Source: Dimargaris cristalligena | Lineage: Eukaryota > Kickxellomycota > Dimargaritomycetes > Dimargaritales > Dimargaritaceae | Direction: 5' to 3' | DNA: 19,999 nucleotides | Assembly: GCA_027576995.1 (NCBI GenBank) | Contig: JANBQC010000366.1 | Span: 8,235 to 28,233, forward strand | Shown here: piece by piece, positions 1 to 8,800 of the stretch | How positions within the stretch are numbered: the first letter of the stretch is position 1 | Layout: every line of letters begins with the position of its first letter | The notes under the pieces: model-generated | Told to the model about the DNA's origin: nothing | Databases searched by the model: none | The model's input: the letters and a program-made list of their open reading frames with translations, nothing else | Program-made: the position numbers and the translations under genes

Positions 1-8
1 ATTTTAAT

Positions 9-219
9 TATTGCCTAAATATTGCCATCTTTACGTGAGTTCTTATTTACAATGTCAGTAAGCATACAATCAACGGCGAATAGTAGTTGTTATTTATATT
101 CATATAAATAACAACTACTATTCGGCGTTGATTGTATGCTTACTGACATTGTAAATATGACTTTACATTGGTCGCGGCTTTGAAGTATTGCCTAAATATT
201 GCCATCTTTACGTGAGTTC
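9..219. repeat. 34-bp direct repeats flanking a palindrome
   Basis: The 34-bp sequence at 9-42 recurs without mismatch at 186-219. Between the copies lies a long palindrome (44-157) and about 28 bp of other sequence. Each copy itself contains the short word ATTGCC twice. The arrangement could come from a foldback insertion, a local duplication with inversion, or an assembly or amplification artefact. No transposase frame is visible nearby. Confidence 0.95.
44..157. repeat. 56-bp inverted repeat (near-perfect hairpin)
   Basis: Positions 44-99 are the reverse complement of 102-157 with one mismatch (76 against 125, G opposite G). Only two bases (100-101) separate the arms. As single-stranded DNA or RNA it would form a 56-bp stem with almost no loop, and as duplex it could extrude a cruciform. 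The arms are AT-rich, with a GC core around CGGCG. No coding frame crosses it convincingly. Confidence 0.97.
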
Positions 220-426
220 ATCAGCTCCTTTTATTTTGATAACAAATAATATAGACCCGGATGGGGGTAATTGGATAATAACATTGTATAGTTTAAACTT
301 TAGTGCAGATTCGTTAAAGGGGACGCAGTATCGAGTGACCGAAATCCCCAGGATCAAGTGGATAGACCAACTTCTCATAGTTCTCAGTATTGCCTATTAG
401 CTAGGATCGGACAGAATTCATAATAA
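220..426. other. intergenic DNA right of the palindrome
   Basis: This stretch separates the repeat structure from the 3' end of the minus-strand secreted-protein gene. A plus-strand open frame opens from a TTG at 188 and closes at 400, but it lacks an ATG and resembles no family I know. The stretch probably contains the terminator and poly(A) region of the 427-1017 gene, though I cannot pick out one defined signal. Confidence 0.4.
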
Positions 427-1017
427 TTAAAGCTTGGCTGAAGAGGTACCATCAGCGTTGGTGGTCTGGATCAGGGGGTTTTCCTGGATGTATTGCAAAA
501 GGAGGCCGTCGATGCTATCCGAGGAGTCGCTCCGGAAACTCTGAATATGGTACGGCCCCCCCTGGGCCGCGCCATAAATCTGGGTGGGCACACAATGGCG
601 ACCCCCGGCCTCGGCTGGACCCTCCAAAATCTGGAAGTACACCCGTTCGATGGAGTCTGCCGACTGATCCCCAGCGGAATTTGCCACCAGGTCCAGTGCG
701 GGACTGGGCCCCTGCTGCAGTTGGAAAGCGGCGATACAGTTATCCATCAGGATCAACAGGGCCGCCGAGTACTTCCAGTGGCGGGGGGACTGGATGCCGA
801 GTTGCTCTCTCTGGTAGAAATGGCTGGCGACGGTGCCCTTGGACTCGGCGTCGTCGGAACCGGCGGTTTTGAGTTTCTCGATGATGGGATTATGACCGTG
901 GGGGCCAAGTGCTTCGAGTTCCGAAACTGACCAGGTTTGAGTGGCGACGGTGGGGCCGGCCTGAACACCAGCAAGAGCGGCGACGAAAAAACTGGCGAGG
1001 AGGGCGGTGGTCTTCAT
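427..1017 (-). CDS. predicted secreted protein of unknown function
   Basis: This is an intronless gene of 196 residues that I do not recognise. Residues 1-20 form a classic signal peptide: Lys2, a hydrophobic core with LLASFFVAALAG, and a VQA cleavage site before Gly21. The mature part has only two cysteines (Cys94 and Cys142), which could pair. It has no further strong hydrophobic segment and ends with a Ser/Asp-rich stretch followed by a hydrophilic tail. A TATA box lies about 160 bp upstream, on the same strand. Overlapping plus-strand frames (for example 493-930) lack comparable features, so I treat them as shadows. Secretion is inferred from the signal peptide. Possible roles such as a wall protein or host-interaction protein are speculation. 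Confidence 0.72.
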   Translation of the reverse strand: MKTTALLASFFVAALAGVQAGPTVATQTWSVSELEALGPHGHNPIIEKLKTAGSDDAESKGTVASHFYQREQLGIQSPRHWKYSAALLILMDNCIAAFQLQQGPSPALDLVANSAGDQSADSIERVYFQILEGPAEAGGRHCVPTQIYGAAQGGPYHIQSFRSDSSDSIDGLLLQYIQENPLIQTTNADGTSSAKL

Positions 1018-1175
1018 GATGACAAGGAGTGGGAGGGGTTAAAAGGGGCGGAAACTGATTAGGAATGCAGGAAAGTAGTGGTATGGGGTGTAGACGGGGC
1101 TGATGGCGCGGTCGACAGTCAGGTGACGATGGTTGGGAGCGGGATATGGTTCTAATAAAAGGTGGGCGGGGGATC

Positions 1176-1183
1176 CTTTTATA
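1176..1183 (-). promoter_or_regulatory. TATA box of the secreted-protein gene
   Basis: Read on the minus strand, the sequence is TATAAAAG, a full match to a strong TATA element. It lies 159 bp upstream of the ATG at 1017, within AT-richer DNA. It is the best core-promoter match in the window. Confidence 0.6.
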
Positions 1184-2003
1184 GACCTCCCAACCCAAGT
1201 ACCTCACAAGAGAGAAAGTAGTGATTTGGATATAGGCACGGCCAGTCATTTAGACGGGCGTTTGGGGCTGTCAATCACATCATTGGCTGGATAAATGTCA
1301 TATTATTATCAAACAGCTGCAACTATTATAATGATTACAGACAGGTGCTCCGTTTGGCACTGAACAGGAGGTGTATTTGCCGACGGGCGAAGCATATATT
1401 CCGAATGACTTTTTCAATCCTCTGTGAAACTCTCTGTTCCCCTCTGCTTTGCTTTAGCATAGATCAGACACCCACTGGTTCGTTACCCCAAGGGCGCATC
1501 TAAACCGGCAGGATTTCCTAATCTAATTTTGGTATCAAACACCCTTACCTCTGAGGTTCGTGGTTTTTGTTTTAGATCTCAGGGGGGGAAAAGCGATACA
1601 GAAAACACTCGTCGCTTCGGTAGCGCAAGTTTGAAATAGGAAACAGCTGCACAAGCCCCCTAACATCAAAAAGCGAAGGCAAGGTTCTGCCATATAGAGA
1701 AAGGTGTAACACTGTAAACTATCATTGATGGGTTACAAAAATGCTAAACCGGAAGTCAGTCGCCCACTCCCACTGTAATACTTTATTCATCTACAATCGC
1801 ACATGCCCCAATGTCTAGTGGAGGCCCCCGTTACTGATTAGGAACTGCCCTTGGCACGGGGGACTTTTCCCGCAACGCTATTGTAAGGATGAAACGGTTA
1901 CCTACGTGTAAGTTAATGAACAACCCACCTGATCACCTGAAACGAGTAATACAAATAGAGAAGACGGGAGGTGCTCAGCCTCCTCCGCTACTAACTCGAG
2001 GCG

Positions 2004-2030
2004 GTTTAAAATAGTGTTTTTATTTTAAAC
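2004..2030. repeat. 10-bp inverted repeat with 7-nt loop
   Basis: GTTTAAAATA at 2004-2013 is the reverse complement of 2021-2030, with GTGTTTT between them. The stem is AT-rich. A short T-rich loop is compatible with a local cruciform or transcript hairpin, but nothing links it to a gene. Confidence 0.6.
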
Positions 2031-2394
2031 AAGAAAAGAAAAGCCGTGTTTTATGTTGCGAAGGTGTATTTTGAGGGAAGCTGGCCGATCAACCCCTCGT
2101 CGCCTCTATACCTAATGCCGCGACCCTCCTTCTGGATTAAGATGGACTCGCTGGCCTAAGTGGTCAGCTGGGAGGCACGGACCCGCCCGTCACACAAGCA
2201 ACGCCAATAAAGAAGGGGTCGAAGAAAGCGAAAAGAAGCGACGGCTTCCCATCGATCGCTCTAAAATTGGAGGGGGTGGAGCGTAAGGTACCAAGTAACC
2301 CGAAACGGTCGCGCACACGGCCGTTATGGCCACCTTTAGATTAGCCAGCTGCCTCACCTGGATCAGGCGGGCTTCGAATAGTGTTATTGAGCCA

Positions 2395-2413
2395 CTCCTC
2401 CTCCTCCTCCTCC
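2395..2413. repeat. (CTC)6 trinucleotide run
   Basis: Six tandem CTC units followed by one C, then a run of C after 2413. A simple microsatellite in intergenic DNA. Confidence 0.9.
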
Positions 2414-2775
2414 CCCCATCTATTTTCATGTATCAGACCAAGCCTTTTTAGCCCACTTTAGGGCATGGTTGCCTCTCCCCAATCGGGAGTTCGTCATCAG
2501 AAACGGATATTTAGGTTTCCTCGCTTACATCCCATGACCCCAACCGTGAAGACTCGACTCACATGCTGCTTCAATTATTGGTAGGCGACATGACGGGTGT
2601 TACTGGTACTTAAATCAACCACCTGTCTCTATTAATATATGGACGTTTATTGTAATAAGGTATAGCAGGTACATTAGGCGGCAACTAACGCCCAGCCAAT
2701 CCCCAAAATATATCTGATGACTCCATCGTCCAACCCAACTGAGTCGGCCGGGCAAACCCTACCGCATCAGCATCC

Positions 2776-4915
2776 TCACCACCACTTTTCGTCCAACCCA
2801 ACTCGCAGCGGGTCGAGTTCAGCCAGCCGCTGTACGTACTGGCCTACTTTGGCCCGATCAACAGCGTTCAAGGGTTCGATTCCGTGCTTTATACGGTAAA
2901 GGAGTATAATATTCCGCAATACCACTATCAATGTAGAATATAGTCGCACGCGAAAGGTATAGTTGGACAATTGTAAAATGAAATCAAGTAACGGACATTA
3001 GCAGTGAGGACACATATTGAAATAAGGGCAGTGTAATAGGCAAATAGCAGACCACCACAAAGTACACAATGGCCTAACTAAAGTATATCCCCAAAATGAA
3101 TTGAACTTAGAGCCACTTACATTTTCCATCGGGGGCCAATTCCAATAATTCGGCAATCGTATCAGTCTCGCGGACCACGGTGGCAAGCTGCTCAGAAATC
3201 GCCTCAGTCAATGATATTTCTAAAAGTTAAACCACAGATTATTTGTGGAAATTGTATAGCCCACATCATTGTCAACATACAATTAACTTAATACCCTCCA
3301 AGCATATTGCTAGTAATCAGATGTTATACACGTTAGGTGGTATTATAACAAATCCCCCCCAAAGCGGACAATTACCTTGCTCGATGAGCCAACGCCAATG
3401 TAGCCAGCCGCATTCGTCCTGGGGTTCGGTGAATAGGGCGCTCTGAACCAGCTCAAATTCTAAAAAAAAAAAAAAAAATACATGTGTATATATTGAATGG
3501 GACCCGCCCGTAGGAATTGCATTCAACGGTTAGACAACCAAGGGCATGGCGGAAAATCGGGGAAAATATACAAGCAACTAAAAGTAGTTCCACTAGGGTA
3601 GTACGGCTTAATGAGCTAAATAAAACCTACCATTAGCAATTAACGCCCGGCGTTCCTCGAGGGTCTTCCCGGGTAAAATCATCTCCAGTAGCTTTAGGCG
3701 ATTATGCCAAGCCGAGAAGTTCGAGAAGTTTTCCATGATTTTCTGAGTAGTATAATCAAATTCCCGGGTATTGATGGCCAGGATATTTTCGGGTTGGACA
3801 CTACAGATTTTATCGATGACGTACCGGCGGTAATCCCAGCCGTGAACTAGAAGGAGAGGAGTAAGTGTCGGAAACAGTAACACGGTGGATAGATTTATAG
3901 AGTAAATACTGGCCTGAGATTAGCTTCATCCAACAATGGGAACCCCTAGTTTGATATAACATAGACAACTGTGCGGGAACTCAACTCAGGTGGAGGGAGG
4001 GGGGGGTGACGAAACGAGGGGGTTACTCGATGGCCTAATTGAAAGGATAGGTGAGCGGGCTATATGAAATTCCCAGACTTACAGTTACGGGAATCGAGCT
4101 CGAGCATTTTACCGACCAGGCGGAGCTCCATATCCCAGTTGGGCGAAGGTGTGGTACTCAAGGCCCACAGCCGATGATTCCAAATCCAGTAGCATTTGGG
4201 GTTGAAGCGAATGACCTCCATAAAGAAGTCTAGTTCCGCTTGACAGGCCTCGGTCACCTCAGCTTCCGAACTGGGACACCGGCAATGGTGGTAATAATGG
4301 GTTGGTCCAAGGGATAAAATATCATACATTGTAAAGGAAACTTATGAAATCATGTTGACTCCAGCTATTTGGGGGCGTGTAGTACCAGAGCTTCATAAAA
4401 CGGCAAAGCCACGTCAGATGGGGAAGGGAAAGGGGCTTACCAGCTATCGAACCGCGAAAGAAGAATTTCCCGGCGGTAATTCCAAACAGTGTATAGCTCG
4501 GGGTTGTTACGCAGAAGTCGGGTGGTGAGTTGAAATGACTCGTCGTCGTAGCAGAGGTCTTTACGCTAAGGGATACCATCCGCATGGGAGTTTAATATCC
4601 GAGTTTCGGGGAAGGGCAGTTGCGATGATACAACCATCCATAGTATACGAACAAAACGGACGGTTTTAGGTTTAGTAGTCCCAGGTAACCCGGGTAGAAC
4701 AATGAAGAGAGAGGGAAGAGAGAACTCCGACAAGCCAAATATAATTAAATAGAGGAAGGGGGATTACTGCTTCCCTACCACGGTTAAGAGCAACTAACCT
4801 TCTGAAAGACGGCGGAGGTCAATTGCCGGTATTCGTCGATGAGCTTGGCTTCCTTCTGCTTCTTAAGAAGCTGTACCTCGGCGGTGGTTTTTACGCGCCG
4901 TACACCATGGGACAT
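2776..4915 (-). CDS. BET4: Rab geranylgeranyltransferase alpha subunit
   Basis: Alpha subunit of Rab geranylgeranyltransferase (GGTase-II), which with the beta subunit attaches geranylgeranyl groups to Rab GTPases presented by Rab escort protein in the cytosol. Seven exons: 4915-4799, 4565-4441, 4270-4083, 3846-3631, 3459-3376, 3219-3121 and 2924-2776. All phases close, giving 325 residues, the size of compact fungal forms without the Ig-like and leucine-rich domains of mammals. Five prenyltransferase-alpha repeats are visible: VWNYRREIL (66-74), IWNHRLW (110-116), NFHGWDYRRYV (143-153), AWHNRLKLL (189-197) and GWLHWRWLI (233-241). The N-terminus (MSHGVRRVKTT, later SAVFQK) and the C-terminal DPLR motif fit the RABGGTA/Bet4 branch rather than farnesyltransferase alpha. 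The exon 6/7 join gives Lys-Leu where Lys-Trp is usual, so the last acceptor is the least certain. Confidence 0.93.
3462..3478. repeat. A17 homopolymer forming a splice polypyrimidine tract
   Basis: Seventeen consecutive A on the plus strand. On the coding (minus) strand this is T17 placed directly before the AG acceptor (3461-3460) of exon 5 of the Rab geranylgeranyltransferase alpha gene. It is thus an unusually pure polypyrimidine tract, and also prone to length error. Confidence 0.9.
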
Positions 4916-5508
4916 GGTCGCTTGGATTCGGGGGTGTGGAGATAAAGAGAAGGGGGCGGTGCTGTCTTCAATAGAACAGCCGGGTAAAGTAGATGGTTTA
5001 GCTAGTGGAATGGGCGGATGGATGGTATGTAAAAGAAATGCGAGGAAAATGAGCCAAAAAGTAGTTAAAGTGAGGAGGAGTGTGGTTGAGCCACAATGCT
5101 ACCTCCTCTTCCCTTGGCTGAGCAGCGCCTGTGACAAACTTCTCGGACCTTGAGCGAGTAAGGCCCCTCCAAAATCCTGGTAAAGTAGGTTTACTGATTC
5201 CCCGCGCGCGCCATTGGCCGGGCTGAACCTCTGGGAGCCCTTACGCCCTTGTAAGGGAGAAAGAAGGCGGTCACTAGTTTTCCCAGGGCCCCTAAGTTTG
5301 AGAAATTTATCATTAGACCACTCTGATAAAACTCTCCCTAATAATACCTTTGTCCCCAACCAGCTCTCTTATTTATAGACCATTCGTTGCCCAACCCCGT
5401 TACTTTCTTAACTACTGACTGTACACTTCACTCAGCTTCACTTCACTGCACTTCTCGTTGTCTGTTTGACCCAACCCTTCTCTACTTCTATTCCTCCCTT
5501 ATTGCACT
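4916..5508. promoter_or_regulatory. shared divergent promoter region (BET4 / kynureninase)
   Basis: These 593 bp separate the start codons of two divergent genes. They include an ATTGG (inverted CCAAT) at 5213-5217 beside a GC-rich patch (GCGCGCG), and a TATA-like TATTTATA at 5370-5377. The segment just before the kynureninase ATG is rich in C and T. Co-regulation is possible from the layout only. The open frames in this stretch show no protein-like features. Confidence 0.5.
5370..5377 (+). promoter_or_regulatory. TATA-like element before kynureninase
   Basis: TATTTATA lies 132 bp upstream of the kynureninase ATG at 5509, a spacing similar to the TATA box of the 427-1017 gene. It is a weaker match than TATAAAAG, so the call is tentative. 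Confidence 0.35.
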
Positions 5509-7964
5509 ATGCCTTCCCCCGCCGACCAACTCGAGGCTTTGGCCCAGTCCACTAATCTCGACCCGCTCGGGAGTGCCTTCGCCGAAGCCCTCGACGCCCA
5601 GGACCCCCTTCGTCACTTCCGAGACGAGTTCTGCTACCCCACCCGGGCGGAGGTGAAGGGTGTTTCCGGTACGTAATATAGTCTCACCATATGCCTTGTA
5701 TTCTTAACAACATTTAGCCCACCACCCCTCTTCATTCATTAGGGAATATATTATCTAGCGATCCAGAGATTGGTGGAAACCCCCAAAGGAACCACTAGCA
5801 CGGTTCAGCAAGGTAATAGGAGAGGGTTGGATACCCCCATTTCGAAGGCATTCGCCCCAATAAGATCACAGATTACTAACGACCCCACTACCACGATTTT
5901 GGATACTGGTGTTTAATGCCACCACCGGCAGCCGCTAACTCGACCCCCAAGGACACCACCGAAGACCAACTCTGCACCTATTTATGCGGCAATTCGCTGG
6001 GCCTACAGCCTAAAGCGACCAAGCAGTACCTGCTGGAAGAACTCGAGATCTGGGCCAAACGGTAGGTTAGGTTGTTTTGGCGGATTTGTGACTCGTTTTG
6101 TTTCAGGTCGGACAACATGCTGCTGGGGTTGTATACTGGCGTGGGAGAAGGATCCGCGCGATAAGTGACTGGCTTGCTGCAATAGGTCCTAGGAAACTGT
6201 TGTAGTAAAGGTCTCACATCTAACCAACCTTGTGATCCATTTTGTTGCTCATCACCTGGCTAATCCCTCCATCGAAACAGAGGGGTTCTTGGACACCACA
6301 GTCACGCTTACCAACGGCCCTGGCTTACCTCGGACGAAAATGTGCTGCAGGAGTCGGCCCGCATTGTCGGTAAGTAGGAGCCCCCTTCCCTCTACTTTGA
6401 GCATGACCAATACAAATTACATGGCTGATGATGGCACCCCGCCGCCTACCACTGCTACGAATGTGCGGGGTACTGACCCTCTATAGCTAAAACACTATAT
6501 GATCTGGTCTAATTCATCTTGGCTATTAACCTAGGCTGCAAACTATCCGAGGTCGCAATCCTCAACACACTGACGGTGAATATCCATTTCCTGTTTGCCG
6601 CCTTCTACCAACCGACCCCCCAGCGATTCAAGGTTATTATGGAGGCGAAGGCGTTCCCCTCGGATCGGGTAAGTAACCGCTAGCGCCTGCCTCGAGCTAC
6701 ATTACCCCACCGCTATCTACCGCTAAATTACCACGGGCCCCACTGGGGTTCTACCAGTTGCACTTTCTCTAACGGCATTACCATCCTATGTATTATTTTC
6801 TGCTATTACTGCATTGGGGTATAAATCCCTTTTCCTTCCAATGGCACCTATTAGTACGCGGTTGAATCTCAGATCCGCTGGCATGGTCTGGACCCCGCGG
6901 AAGCCTTGGTTACACTGGCCCCTCGCGAAGGAGAACACTGTCTGCGCACGGAGGATATCCTCGAGGCGATTGAGAAGGAGGGCTCCCAAACTGCCCTCGT
7001 TTTCTTCAGTGGCATACAGTACTATACCGGCCAATTGTTTGATATGAAACGGATCACGGAGGCGGGTCACGCTCAGGTAAGTTGAGAAAACCCTGAGAGT
7101 CTTGTAGACCCCTGGGCTAACCCTTCCCGGATGTAGATCGCTCAACCTGTGTGGGTGGATGCCAACACCTTTCTAAGCCAACTGTTTGACACACAGCACC
7201 CAATGTTATCGATACTAATTAAAAATCACCCATTTACTCACTATATATATCATAATCAAATGGATATGCGGTATATTTTCTCGACATAGGGCAGCTTAGT
7301 GGGTTTCGACCTGGCCCACGCGGTGGGCAATGTCCCGCTCTACCTGCACGACTGGGCGGTCGATTTCGCCTGCTGGTGCACGTACAAGTATCTCAATTCG
7401 GGACCGGGCGGCATTGCCGGCATTTACGTCCACGAAAAGTACGCCCAGCCCGACGAGGAGCGACCCCGTCTGGCCGGCTGGTGGAGTAACCAAAAGGCGA
7501 CCCGCTTCCAGATGCGCGACCAACTGGACCCCATCCAGGAAACGGCCGGTTACCAGGTGTCTAACCCCAATGTTTTCGCCATGACCTCCCTCCTGGCCAG
7601 TCTCACCGTCTTTGGCCGCACCGACATGGCCGCCCTGCGCCGGAAATCGATCCTGCTGACCGGGTATTTGGAATACCAGCTGACTCGGCGGCCGCGGCTC
7701 AGCGGGAAGGGGGAGGGTAAGAGCGGTGGCATCACAATTATGACCCCCAGTGACCCCGAGGCCCGCGGCTGCCAACTGTCGCTGCTTCTCCCGGCGGCGG
7801 CTTTCCGACCCGTGTTCGCGGGCCTGTCCGAGGCCGGCATCGTCTGCGATGAGCGGGAACCCAACTGTATTCGGGTGGGCCCTACCCCGCTTTACAACTC
7901 GTTCCAAGACGTCTACCGGTTCGTCCAGGTGCTGGATGATTTGATGGCGGGACAGGCTGCCTAG
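5509..7964 (+). CDS. BNA5: kynureninase (L-kynurenine hydrolase)
   Basis: PLP enzyme that cleaves kynurenine or 3-hydroxykynurenine to anthranilate or 3-hydroxyanthranilate plus alanine, in the tryptophan-to-NAD pathway. Six exons: 5509-5668, 5932-6061, 6281-6369, 6535-6668, 6855-7076 and 7290-7964. They join in frame to 469 residues, the normal family length. Family landmarks in order: LRHFR near 40, GNSLGLQP (73-80), RPWLTSDEN (109-117), LNTLTVN then EAKAFPSDR ending at 171, [13 protein letters not shown] and [16 protein letters not shown] (249-259), and [12 protein letters not shown] with the PLP-binding Lys278. The end carries [25 protein letters not shown]. The ATG follows a pyrimidine-rich leader. 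It is divergent from the Rab prenyltransferase gene with no evident functional link. Intron 2 holds strong unused acceptor-like sites. Confidence 0.97.
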
Positions 7965-8314
7965 AGGGATAGATAGCTACGAGACGGGGCACTCTTCTAT
8001 CATGTTGCCTACATTGATTATGTATGGAGAGATGTATGCTGTGGTGGGCTGGCTGATTTCGGCGTCGCGTCGACTGGGCCGCTCTATAGTCTTTACGCGA
8101 GATTACTCTACCGACTAGTAAATAGTGATTGTCATTTTATTAAACCTGCTTTGCTTAACGACATTCTAGTGCTTCATTACCAGCGAGGCAAACAGCATGG
8201 GTTGTTGTAGGGCGTGTATAACCTTGAACCACACTGTTATCATTGCCCCATCCGACTTTGTCAGAATCAGCTAACTAGCTAGTGGGAGGCACACTCAATA
8301 ATAGGATATAGTGG

Positions 8315-8319
8315 CCAAT
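8315..8319 (+). promoter_or_regulatory. CCAAT box upstream of RPA1
   Basis: CCAAT in the context GGCCAATCAG, which matches the NF-Y/HAP-complex core well. It lies about 480 bp upstream of the RPA1 start codon. A pentamer occurs often by chance, so only the flanking bases lend weight. Confidence 0.3.
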
Positions 8320-8605
8320 CAGAGTGGGTAAGGCATGGGAAATGTAATGAGCGCATTCCAGGAGAAATATCCCATGAAATAGGCCAAAACACCGACAGAT
8401 CGGCTATTCTTTATACTATGCCATACTATTCTATAGCAATACAAACCCCGTGTTTTGTTTACCTCCCTAAAGGTGCTGTCAGAGAGGAGGAGGAAGCTAA
8501 AATATATGCACCACCTCTTCTATTTCAGCGACTGCGCCAGGCGTCTTTCGTGCCCACCACCTCCTTTCGCACACCCCACCAGGTTTATGCCACAACTTTC
8601 CCAAC

Positions 8606-8629
8606 TCGCGTTCGCGTTCGCTTTCGCTT
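8606..8629 (+). repeat. tandem hexamer array TCGCGT x2, TCGCTT x2
   Basis: Four head-to-tail hexamers: TCGCGT at 8606 and 8612, TCGCTT at 8618 and 8624, followed by TTT. On the other strand this reads as repeated GCGAAA and GCGAAC words. The array lies 172-195 bp upstream of the RPA1 ATG. These words resemble SBF/E2F-type cell-cycle elements (CRCGAAA, TTTCGCG). That role is inferred from resemblance and from the neighbouring replication gene. Confidence 0.55.
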
Positions 8630-8800
8630 TTTATTTCACTTTGATCTACAATTACTGTTTCGTTCCATTTGGCTAGTAAGCCACTACCACCACCGTCATC
8701 CCATCTCTTTCCCAGTGCACCGAGGTTATTTACCCTCTCTAGCCTTTCTGCTTCATTCGATACCCCCTCACCTCACTTTCTCTCCCACCACACACACCAT

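Larger units (their letters stand above)
1184..2775. other. gene-poor intergenic region (about 1.6 kb)
   Basis: This is the longest stretch without a supported gene. It lies between the promoter of the secreted-protein gene and the 3' end of the Rab geranylgeranyltransferase alpha gene. It contains a 10-bp inverted repeat at 2004-2030 and a CTC trinucleotide run at 2395-2413. The minus-strand frame 2190-2429 is low-complexity (Arg-rich from the CTC run) and not convincing. I found no tRNA, no conserved protein segment and no signal-peptide frame. A non-coding RNA or small-exon gene cannot be excluded by eye. Confidence 0.5.
7965..8800. promoter_or_regulatory. kynureninase 3' flank and RPA1 upstream region
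   Basis: About 840 bp between two plus-strand genes. Just past the kynureninase stop the DNA turns AT-rich (TTTTATTAAA near 8136), suiting a 3' end. A CCAAT pentamer lies at 8315-8319. From about 8500 to the RPA1 ATG the strand is strongly pyrimidine-rich, including a tandem hexamer array at 8606-8629. Plus-strand frames opening at 8418 and 8455 look like leader sequence without protein character. Confidence 0.5.

Noticed and set aside
188..400. Plus-strand open frame beside the palindrome
   Set aside because: It has only a TTG start inside the direct repeat, no recognisable motif and no upstream coding context.
493..930. Plus-strand frame opposite the secreted-protein gene
   Set aside because: A GC-rich shadow frame; the minus strand has the signal peptide and TATA box.
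2152..2163. tRNA A-box-like sequence TGGCCTAAGTGG
   Set aside because: The D stem needs a loop of about 15 nt, no valid anticodon arm follows, and no B box (GGTTCGANNCC) lies at the right distance.
2190..2429. Minus-strand frame of 79 codons
   Set aside because: The Arg-rich part comes from the CTC repeat; there is no family motif and no supporting context.
2872..2884. tRNA B-box-like sequence GGGTTCGATTCCG
   Set aside because: The T stem fails at the third pair, no A box lies upstream, and it falls inside exon 7 of the Rab geranylgeranyltransferase alpha gene.
7296..7907. 203-codon antisense frame over kynureninase
   Set aside because: Mirrors a conserved GC-rich exon; the sense strand gives the recognised enzyme.
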